From Thermoplasmatales archaeon (GTDB taxonomy: Archaea; Thermoplasmatota; Thermoplasmata; Thermoplasmatales; GCA-001856825), in assembly GCA_014874235.1 (NCBI GenBank), contig JACWAC010000093.1, positions 1 to 5,309 of the forward strand: a DNA stretch of 5,309 bases, given 5' to 3'. Positions 1-4,936 of this stretch are shown piece after piece (the first letter of the stretch is position 1; each line of letters starts with the position of its first letter). The notes beneath the pieces were generated by a model, which did not search any database, had not been told where the DNA came from, and was given only the letters and a program-made list of their open reading frames with translations. Made by a program: the position numbers and the translations under genes.

Positions 1-1
1 A

Positions 2-52
2 CTCTCAAAGAAACAGGAGGACATCAGAAACCTGGTGTATAAAACTAAGTGA
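2..52 (+). CDS. Probable 3' end of an upstream gene (partial)
   Basis: From the left edge, plus frame 2 reads 16 sense codons, LSKKQEDIRNLVYKTK, and then TGA at 50-52. The composition (alternating charged and hydrophobic residues, basic end) looks like the C-terminal helix of a soluble protein. The other two plus frames also stay open for a short way (stops at 40-42 and 66-68) but read as less protein-like sequence. Nothing can be said about function. The call rests only on frame quality; the start lies outside the window, and the whole stretch could be intergenic. Confidence 0.35.
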   Translation, partial: LSKKQEDIRNLVYKTK

Positions 53-101
53 AAAGTCAGGTAATTAACTCAATTTGCCCTTCAGCGAATTTATCCAAAA
101 A

Positions 102-119
102 GTGAAAAAAACTTTATCT
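102..119 (+). promoter_or_regulatory. Archaeal BRE/TATA-like promoter of the glycosyltransferase
   Basis: A purine/A-rich stretch (GTGAAAAAAA, BRE-like) runs into a TATA-like box CTTTATCT at about 112-119. The box centre is about 27 nt before the ATG at 143. Archaeal transcription normally starts about 25 nt past the box centre, so the transcript would begin at or next to the ATG and be leaderless. This fits the absence of any SD in front of the gene. Confidence 0.5.
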
Positions 120-122
120 GTA

Positions 123-140
123 TTGCCGGATTTTCCGCAA
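123..140 (+). repeat. Imperfect inverted repeat between TATA box and start codon
   Basis: TTGC (123-126) pairs with GCAA (137-140), and GGA (128-130) with TCC (134-136), around a TTT centre. A single unpaired C lies at 127. The element sits just upstream of the ATG at 143, where the transcription start is expected. In DNA it could be a regulator's operator; if transcription begins further upstream it could fold as a hairpin in the mRNA. No binding protein can be named. Confidence 0.3.
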
Positions 141-142
141 AA

Positions 143-1234
143 ATGCACTTCTATTGGTGGATCGTGTTCCTGTTGAACTTTCTGTTTGCTGCTGGGATTA
201 TGCTCACTTACGTAAGCAGGGGCAGGAGAGAAGAGAACAACTCTCAATCCGGGAGAACGGTTCGGTCCAATGCCAATGTTCTAGTAATCTTACCTGCAAA
301 GGGAGTTGACTATCAGTTAGATAAAAATCTCATCTCCCTTAGGGATCAAGAGTTTGATTCATTTGACTTGGTCGCAGTCGTGGATTCGGAGGAAGATCTT
401 TCTGTACCGTTCTTGAAAGAGGGAGAGATAAACTATGTCATTTCAACGGCCACCTGCGAGAAATGCAGCGGGAAGGTTAGGGCGATATATTCTGTTCTTT
501 TGAATTATCCAGACTATGATCGGTATGTTGTGGCTGACTCTGATATCAGGGCACAGAAATCGTGGCTCGCTGATCTATTGAATCCGCTTTCCGATCCCAA
601 AATAGGCGTTTCAACAACTTTCCCCATCTTCTATCCCGAAGGAGGATTCTGGAGCAAGATCAAGATGTACTGGGGACTCGTGGGTCAATCCATGATGGAG
701 TCCAGCATGACCAAATTCGTATGGGGGGGTTCAATGGCATTCAGGAAGGAGTTGCTGGACGCAGAATCCCTCAGGCTGTTTTCTGCCTCCATTTCTGATG
801 ACATTGCGATCTTGAGAATTGCCAAGAAGAAGGGACTCGAGATATCCTATGTTCCAGAGGCCAGACCAAAGATATATTCCAAGGAAGATTTTCACGAATT
901 CGTTGAATGGTCGAATCGACAGACGGCATTTTCCATCTCTTCCACAAACAGGACGTTCTACTTTGGAATGGTATACTATGTTGTCTCAATATATCTCCTT
1001 CTGTCTTCAATCGTACTTGCCGTATTTGTGAACGTCATCTTTGTGGTGTTCCTATTCCCATATTTCTTCAACTCTTTCAACAGCCAGAGAAAGGTCCCTG
1101 TAAAGGTATGGTATTTCCTTCTCTTCACCTTCGTCCTACCGTTCATATACGTTTGGAACTTGATATCGGGAATGACCAGGAAGAAAGTTGTCTGGAGAGG
1201 TAACTCGTACAACCTTTATGATAAACAATCGTGA
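143..1234 (+). CDS. Membrane-anchored family 2 glycosyltransferase (ceramide glucosyltransferase-like)
   Basis: This 363-residue inverting glycosyltransferase probably transfers sugar from an NDP-sugar to a membrane lipid at the cytoplasmic face. Residues 3-24 form an N-terminal transmembrane anchor, followed by a charged linker. The catalytic domain spans about 44-265, with the strand and loop VLVILPAKG (46-54), an Asp in VVDSEED (79-85) for nucleotide binding, a CEKC pair (105-108) before GKVRAI (110-115), the metal-binding D-S-D (132-134), a GG-S-M acceptor loop (195-198) and SDD (218-220) with the likely catalytic base. The C-terminus has about three hydrophobic segments (273-312 and 323-343) and then WRG (351-353), as in GT21/HpnI-like enzymes. 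The usual Q/RxxRW motif is replaced by WSNRQ (256-260). The start is the first Met of the frame, just after a TATA-like box, so it is probably leaderless. The exact sugar and acceptor cannot be read from sequence; an archaeal glycolipid is a reasonable guess. Confidence 0.88.
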   Translation: MHFYWWIVFLLNFLFAAGIMLTYVSRGRREENNSQSGRTVRSNANVLVILPAKGVDYQLDKNLISLRDQEFDSFDLVAVVDSEEDLSVPFLKEGEINYVISTATCEKCSGKVRAIYSVLLNYPDYDRYVVADSDIRAQKSWLADLLNPLSDPKIGVSTTFPIFYPEGGFWSKIKMYWGLVGQSMMESSMTKFVWGGSMAFRKELLDAESLRLFSASISDDIAILRIAKKKGLEISYVPEARPKIYSKEDFHEFVEWSNRQTAFSISSTNRTFYFGMVYYVVSIYLLLSSIVLAVFVNVIFVVFLFPYFFNSFNSQRKVPVKVWYFLLFTFVLPFIYVWNLISGMTRKKVVWRGNSYNLYDKQS

Positions 1235-1285
1235 CAGGAAACTGCAGGATGAACATTCTTTCTTTCAATCTACTCGGTAGTCTGT
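1235..1285. terminator. Convergent intergenic gap with pyrimidine tract, possible terminator
   Basis: The 51-bp gap separates the converging glycosyltransferase and radical SAM genes. On the plus strand it holds TTCTTTCTTTC (1256-1266), a T-rich run of the kind that terminates archaeal transcription without a hairpin. A short CTAC/GTAG inverted repeat with a TCG centre follows (1270-1280). No matching T run is seen for the minus-strand gene within the gap. Assignment as a terminator is tentative. Confidence 0.3.
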
Positions 1286-2968
1286 TCAAGCATGAGCGAG
1301 CGAACTCAGGGAAGAGATCTCCCTTCTGTGTTCTAGACCGTATCCTTTGACCTTTGAAATGTCCACTCCCTTCTTTCTGGCGACGTCCTCCACCACTTTC
1401 ATCATCAGGTAACCCCCAAAGTATATGATTGCTCCAGTCCCAGTTCTAACCAACAAGCTTCCAGCTCCTGCGGATTTTCTTCTGGCAGCCATCTTTGCGA
1501 GGTGTCTGTACGAAGCATAGTAAACTGCAAGTTCTGCCTCATTCAGGAGACCGCTATCGAATTTCTTAGAAGTCATCCTGCCCATCGGGACGTTTTGCAG
1601 AGGAGTTACAGAAAATTCGAACGGCCTTCCGTCGTCAATCACTGAGTTGCTAAGTCTGTTTATCATTGCGACCGTATCCCACAGATCTCGTTCCGTCTCC
1701 CCGGGTTGTCCTACCTGAAGGGTAAAGGCAGATCTCCAGTAGTACTTTGTCTCATTGTAAACTCCCTGCCACACGATCTCTTCCCAGCTTCCATCAGGTC
1801 CGATTCTCAGTGGCATGGTCTTGTTTGGCATGTGCTTCTTTGCCAACGTTTCACTGCCAGTTTCCAGTCCGGTCTGAATACCGATCCAGTTATCTGGACC
1901 CGCTTTCACTACCCTCGATAACTTGTCCATTAGCTCTGGAAATCCTGAAGGTATCGAAATTCTCCCGTGAGTCGGGTTTGTTCCCGATATTCCGGGAGTG
2001 TCCATGACAAGCTTGAACATGTCTATGAGTTCGTCCTCATTTGGTCTGAAGAAATTGTCATGTTTGTAGCCCCAAATGTCATCAGAGTGAAGCCAGACGT
2101 GGGGATTTCCTCCTATCTTCAGATTTACTTCAATCTCTGCCCTGATCATTTCAGGTGTGTAGTAGCGGAGCGGACGTAGAGTGACTTCGCAGAAGTCGCA
2201 TCCAATCCCGCAACCTCTCATAACTTCCATCATCCCCTTTATTGCGGGGTTGACAATAGTCGGAATCTCTTCCAGTTTTGGATAGAGCTTGCCAGTGAGT
2301 GCTCTTGAAAGTATCTTGTCGTCGTGTAGGTAATTTCTGCTGAATTTTTCATCATACTCCGTATAACCCTTGTAAAACAGTTTCGGGTCAATGTTGTCCG
2401 TTGCAACTTGTTCAAAGAGGTCAGGGAAAATGTCGTCGGCCTCGCCTGAAAATGCGTAGTCTATGCCCTCTTTGTCAAGTTCAGACCTCATCTGAAAAAA
2501 CTCGAGAACTCCCGGTCCGCCAATTAGTAGTTTCGCCTTCTTTCCCTTTCTGGCTGCATTAATCTTTCGTATAAGCGCTTCCCACTCTCTCCTCACCCAG
2601 GCATACGGGTTACCCCCGAAAAGAACAAGGTAGGACATAGTCGTTGGACCCAGTCCCAGCGGGTCCATCGTGCTTACACCAATGACCTCTGTGTCGTCCT
2701 TTATCGCACTTTCTATGCTCTCGTTCTGTGCTACGTAGACGTCCTCTCTCCTATTTTTCCTGAGCAGAGAAGCTTCCATTTTCCTTACTGCGTAGGTGGT
2801 GTGAAGCGGTTGTCCATCACTCAGCATCGGATATGGTGGACCCTTGAGAAAATTGAATATCGGACCAGGGACCCTGGAGACTGGCGCACTAGGTAGGAAA
2901 TCAAGTAGTGGAAAATCTCTGTATCCGTACATCAACGAGTTATCTGACATTAATACGTACTTGGCCAA
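1286..2968 (-). CDS. B12-binding-type radical SAM protein, specific function unknown
   Basis: This 560-residue protein should use a [4Fe-4S] cluster and S-adenosylmethionine for radical chemistry. The cluster motif is C253-x3-C257-x2-C260 (in RGCGIGCDFCEV). These are the only three cysteines, so auxiliary Fe-S clusters are unlikely. Residues about 90-190 resemble the Rossmann-like cobalamin-binding domain of B12-dependent radical SAM enzymes: a strand before STMDPLGLGP (99-108), LLIGGPG (147-153) and the GEADDIFPDLFE loop (175-186), which corresponds to the usual GEGE region. The DxHxxG motif is absent, as is common in this class. The TIM-barrel half includes WIGIQTGLETGS (361-372) and GQPGET (420-425). 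The C-terminal region (about 505-530) has a hydrophobic stretch. Relatives of this architecture include methyltransferases and archaeal lipid enzymes such as GrsA/GrsB and calditol synthase; I cannot assign it to one. The TTG start is chosen because an SD (GAGGT) lies 7 nt upstream; an in-frame ATG six codons later (2950) has none. Confidence 0.85.
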   Translation of the reverse strand: MAKYVLMSDNSLMYGYRDFPLLDFLPSAPVSRVPGPIFNFLKGPPYPMLSDGQPLHTTYAVRKMEASLLRKNRREDVYVAQNESIESAIKDDTEVIGVSTMDPLGLGPTTMSYLVLFGGNPYAWVRREWEALIRKINAARKGKKAKLLIGGPGVLEFFQMRSELDKEGIDYAFSGEADDIFPDLFEQVATDNIDPKLFYKGYTEYDEKFSRNYLHDDKILSRALTGKLYPKLEEIPTIVNPAIKGMMEVMRGCGIGCDFCEVTLRPLRYYTPEMIRAEIEVNLKIGGNPHVWLHSDDIWGYKHDNFFRPNEDELIDMFKLVMDTPGISGTNPTHGRISIPSGFPELMDKLSRVVKAGPDNWIGIQTGLETGSETLAKKHMPNKTMPLRIGPDGSWEEIVWQGVYNETKYYWRSAFTLQVGQPGETERDLWDTVAMINRLSNSVIDDGRPFEFSVTPLQNVPMGRMTSKKFDSGLLNEAELAVYYASYRHLAKMAARRKSAGAGSLLVRTGTGAIIYFGGYLMMKVVEDVARKKGVDISKVKGYGLEHRREISSLSSLAHA

Positions 2969-2975
2969 TATTTCT

Positions 2976-2980
2976 ACCTC
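2976..2980 (-). promoter_or_regulatory. Shine-Dalgarno site that selects the TTG start of the radical SAM gene
   Basis: On the minus strand GAGGT lies 7 nt before TTG (2968-2966). It matches the end of archaeal 16S rRNA, and the spacing is good for TTG. The alternative ATG at 2950 is 25 nt from the site, too far for the same SD. This makes the TTG the better start. Confidence 0.55.
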
Positions 2981-3028
2981 TTATTGCTCAGGAGATTTCG
3001 AAACCGTTTATTAATTTTTTCTCACTCG

Positions 3029-3040
3029 TTTATATAAAAT
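3029..3040 (-). promoter_or_regulatory. TATA box of the radical SAM gene
   Basis: The minus strand reads ATTTTATATAAA here, a strong archaeal TATA box in the gap between the channel stop and the radical SAM start. Its centre predicts a transcription start near 3009, giving a leader of about 40 nt that contains the SD at 2976-2980. A second, weaker AT-rich candidate (TTAATAAA, near 3007-3014) would give a much shorter leader. The box implies that the gene is transcribed independently of the upstream channel gene, though read-through is possible. Confidence 0.5.
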
Positions 3041-3057
3041 CATTCCGCTATTGGCCA

Positions 3058-4071
3058 CTAACTAGATCTCGGTTCCATCACAACAACCGATTCCCAAGTG
3101 ATCATTGAATCCACGGATGGTCTTATCTTGATTTCATTTTCATTCCTAAATCCCAAGACGACTCTCCCTTCAAGGTCCATGCTTCTGTAGAGCTCCTCGC
3201 ATCTCTTTCCCTTGTACTTGGGGTCAACCGAATACTCCTTGATCCTATAGCCGTCTTCACCCCTTAGCAGTTCGTAAAAGAGCTTGCTGACTCCAGGCGC
3301 TGTGACGGCGCTTGCCATTAATAGTGTGGACATCGCACCCTTCACAACAACTTCATTGGCTCCAGCCAGAATGGCGTGTTCCCTATTTTCGGGTTTGAAT
3401 AGTTCTGCGATTATGTAGGCATCGTCCTTGATTTTTCGAATGACCATCGAGGTGAGTATCGTTTTGGCATCCGCAGAAGACACATCCTGTATTCCTCTCT
3501 CGGGGAAAACGACGATCTTTGAAGCATTCTTGATACCTGCGTTGTCAAGGTCGGCGTCCACAGAACACTTCCCCTTTACGAAAGTGTAGTTCGCGTTTGG
3601 TGTTTTAGGGTCTTCCGTATCTACCAAGACTACGTCCAGTCCACTCTCATTGAATTCTCTGACAATTTCACTCAGTCCTTCGTCTACATTACAGACTATT
3701 ATGTGATCTCTCATCTTAATCCTCCTTTCACCAAGTTTAGTTGCAACATTCAGTTCAACAAAACGTGCAGCTATGGCAGCAGTGAGTACGCCCAGACTTC
3801 CGAGACCAACCAATATGATAACCATTGCGTTCACCTTCCCCCAAAAGTCCACCACGGCGACATCTCCGTAACCTACGGTAGAAATTGTTTGGATTACCCA
3901 CCACAGGCTCTCAAATATGGAGTGAATGCCAGAATTCGGAATCGGGTTTTCCAGATAAAACTCCGAAAGAGTTCCGTACACCACCACGACCACTGATGAC
4001 ATTATGGCACCATAGAATACGCCTGAAAGCTTTCGTCTAAATCTCCTCAAGTAGATTACGAACGGAACCAT
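3058..4071 (-). CDS. MthK-like two-transmembrane K+ channel with RCK (TrkA-N/TrkA-C) domain
   Basis: This 337-residue ligand-gated potassium channel sits in the cytoplasmic membrane. The first transmembrane helix is about 17-36; the pore helix (about 52-64) leads to the K+ selectivity filter TVGYGD (65-70). The second transmembrane helix (about 80-103) has Gly89, Gly91 and Gly94 as hinge candidates. The RCK N-lobe runs from about 121 (DHIIVCNVDEG) to 245, and a TrkA-C-like lobe covers about 272-334. The nucleotide-type GxGxxG is absent and the loop resembles MthK instead. Aligning IIAE (220-223) with MthK from memory, the Ca2+ ligand Glu210 is kept as Glu223, but Glu212 becomes Phe225, so Ca2+ gating of the MthK type is doubtful. 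Length matches MthK. The start lies about 30 nt after a TATA-like box with no SD, so the main transcript is nearly leaderless. Met120, between pore and RCK, has its own strong SD. Divergent from the metallophosphoesterase gene. Confidence 0.93.
   Translation of the reverse strand: MVPFVIYLRRFRRKLSGVFYGAIMSSVVVVVYGTLSEFYLENPIPNSGIHSIFESLWWVIQTISTVGYGDVAVVDFWGKVNAMVIILVGLGSLGVLTAAIAARFVELNVATKLGERRIKMRDHIIVCNVDEGLSEIVREFNESGLDVVLVDTEDPKTPNANYTFVKGKCSVDADLDNAGIKNASKIVVFPERGIQDVSSADAKTILTSMVIRKIKDDAYIIAELFKPENREHAILAGANEVVVKGAMSTLLMASAVTAPGVSKLFYELLRGEDGYRIKEYSVDPKYKGKRCEELYRSMDLEGRVVLGFRNENEIKIRPSVDSMITWESVVVMEPRSS
3712..3726 (-). promoter_or_regulatory. Internal Shine-Dalgarno and ATG for a free RCK subunit
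   Basis: Inside the channel gene the minus strand reads AGGAGG (3726-3721), ATTAAG and then an in-frame ATG (3714-3712, Met120). AGGAGG is a full match to the archaeal anti-SD, and 6 nt is a good spacing. The site lies in the linker between the second transmembrane helix and the RCK domain. Initiation here would give a soluble 218-residue RCK protein ending at 3058. MthK is known to make free RCK subunits from an internal Met at the same place, and these complete its octameric gating ring. The AGG AGG codons encode Arg116-Arg117, so chance formation is possible. Confidence 0.55.
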
Positions 4072-4074
4072 ACG

Positions 4075-4086
4075 CAGTTATAACTG
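4075..4086. repeat. Perfect 12-bp palindrome at the channel promoter
   Basis: CAGTTATAACTG is its own reverse complement and ends 3 nt from the channel's start codon. It covers the predicted transcription start, between the TATA-like box (about 4096-4106) and the ATG. This is where a dimeric repressor would block initiation, so it is an operator candidate. The ATAA core alone could arise by chance in AT-rich promoter DNA. Confidence 0.4.
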
Positions 4087-4095
4087 AATTTTGCA

Positions 4096-4106
4096 TCATA
4101 TTTTTA
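4096..4106 (-). promoter_or_regulatory. TATA-like box of the K+ channel gene
   Basis: The minus strand reads TAAAAATATGA. Its centre is about 30 nt upstream of the ATG at 4071, predicting a transcription start 3-5 nt before the start codon. No SD lies between, which fits a nearly leaderless mRNA. GTTATAAC, closer to the gene, also looks TATA-like but is too near the ATG to serve this start. Confidence 0.4.
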
Positions 4107-4117
4107 CGTTTTGGTGC

Positions 4118-4210
4118 ATGAAAAACAGATTTGAGGCAATTGAGAGGAGTTCAACTGAGCCTGCACTGACATCAGAAAATATAGTAAAAGGAGAGAAATC
4201 TCTTAAATGA
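4118..4210 (+). CDS. Possible 30-residue small protein in the divergent gap
   Basis: An ATG opens a 30-codon frame ending with TGA at 4208-4210. The protein starts MKNRFEAIERSSTEPALTSE, is hydrophilic with no transmembrane segment, and has no family I recognise. It fills most of the 157-bp divergent gap and is in the same frame as the metallophosphoesterase, separated by the TGA and six codons; it does not look like a lost N-terminus. There is no good SD, and the predicted TATA box of the next gene overlaps its end, which argues against it. It may simply be regulatory DNA that happens to be open. Confidence 0.18.
   Translation: MKNRFEAIERSSTEPALTSENIVKGEKSLK
4192..4208 (+). promoter_or_regulatory. 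Promoter of the metallophosphoesterase with small inverted repeat
   Basis: A TATA-like CTTAAAT (4202-4208) is centred about 24 nt before the ATG at 4229, so the transcript is probably leaderless; no SD is visible. Just upstream and partly overlapping, AGAGA-AA-TCTCT (4192-4203) forms an inverted repeat in the BRE position, where a bound protein could interfere with or assist TFB. Confidence 0.45.
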
Positions 4211-4228
4211 GTTCAAGTTCATCCTGCA

Positions 4229-4936
4229 ATGAGAGTCCTAATTTTCAGCGATATACACGCAAACATCTACGCACTTAATGCTCTACTAAATCGGGAAAGG
4301 TTTGATGAGGCCATCTTTTTAGGGGACATGGTGGATTATGGAAGTGCGCCAGTAGAGGCTATAGACGGGGTGAGGAAAACGGCAAAATACATTGTCTCGG
4401 GAAACCACGATTACGCTGCGGCATTCAACAAGGATTGCCTGTGTTCTCAGGAAAATCACGAATTGTCCGTTTACACCAGGGAGAACATAACGATGAAGGA
4501 CATCGGAAAGACCGAATTGGATTTCCTCCGATCATTACCAACTTCACTCGAAGTGCAACTTGATGGATCGGTCTTTCACTTAGTTCATGGTGCACCTGCA
4601 GATTCGCTGTACGGTTACCTCTTTCCCTGGAAGATTTCAGCCGAATTGCTGAAGGAACCGACAAGTTTCACTCAAGAACCGGGAAATTTTCTTGTCGGAC
4701 ACACCCACTACCAGTTCCTTGTTAATTATGGTGGAAGCCTGATAGTCAATCCGGGATCGTCCGGTCAGCCGAGAGATGGAAACTCGAAACCCTCATATGC
4801 TGTATTCGAAACCGACACCCAATCCTTCGAGCTAAAGAGATTCACCTATGATAAATCGCATCTAAAGATGGATCTGAGTGAGAGGGTAAAGGACAAGAAG
4901 CAGCTTGAAAAACTCTACAGATTGTTCGTACTATGA
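4229..4936 (+). CDS. YfcE/MJ0936-like metallophosphoesterase
   Basis: This 235-residue cytosolic enzyme belongs to the calcineurin-like superfamily and should hydrolyse phosphoester bonds with a two-metal centre (typically Mn2+, Ni2+ or Fe). All metal-binding motifs are present: D8-x-H10 (SDIHAN), G32-D33 (GDMVDYG), G58-N59-H60-D61, H120 (VHGAP) and G157-H158-T159-H160. NPGSSGQPR (174-182) is typical of the YfcE branch. An insert with a C-x-C (70-72) and the region 124-150 probably forms the cap that sets substrate choice. The start is the first Met, directly on the first beta strand, leaving no room for a signal peptide. Related enzymes show phosphodiesterase activity on artificial substrates, and natural substrates are mostly unknown; I cannot name one here. 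Divergent from the K+ channel; its stop overlaps the opposite gene. Confidence 0.92.
   Translation: MRVLIFSDIHANIYALNALLNRERFDEAIFLGDMVDYGSAPVEAIDGVRKTAKYIVSGNHDYAAAFNKDCLCSQENHELSVYTRENITMKDIGKTELDFLRSLPTSLEVQLDGSVFHLVHGAPADSLYGYLFPWKISAELLKEPTSFTQEPGNFLVGHTHYQFLVNYGGSLIVNPGSSGQPRDGNSKPSYAVFETDTQSFELKRFTYDKSHLKMDLSERVKDKKQLEKLYRLFVL

Noticed and set aside
15..20. AGGAGG near the left edge as a ribosome binding site
   Set aside because: No start codon follows at usable distance; it falls inside the probable tail of the upstream gene.
819..1203. Open frames of 70-98 codons on both strands inside the glycosyltransferase gene
   Set aside because: They lie entirely inside a gene with clear GT2 motifs, have no family features and no start signals; they are shadows of the real frame.
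1706..2179. Plus-strand open frames opposite the radical SAM gene
   Set aside because: They are antisense to the conserved radical SAM barrel, with unnatural composition and no SD or TATA signal.
2961..3060. TTGGCCA repeated at both ends of the channel/radical SAM gap (TTGGCCAATA and TTGGCCACTA), resembling flanking direct repeats
   Set aside because: The copies are only 9 of 10 identical, one lies within coding sequence at the TTG start and the other at the channel's 3' end, and nothing mobile lies between them; chance is sufficient.
4211..4231. The metallophosphoesterase might start further upstream, with the TGA at 4208 as an error or a readthrough codon
   Set aside because: The ATG at 4229 begins directly on the conserved first beta strand (SDIHAN), a TATA-like box fits that start, and the upstream residues do not resemble a phosphoesterase N-terminus.
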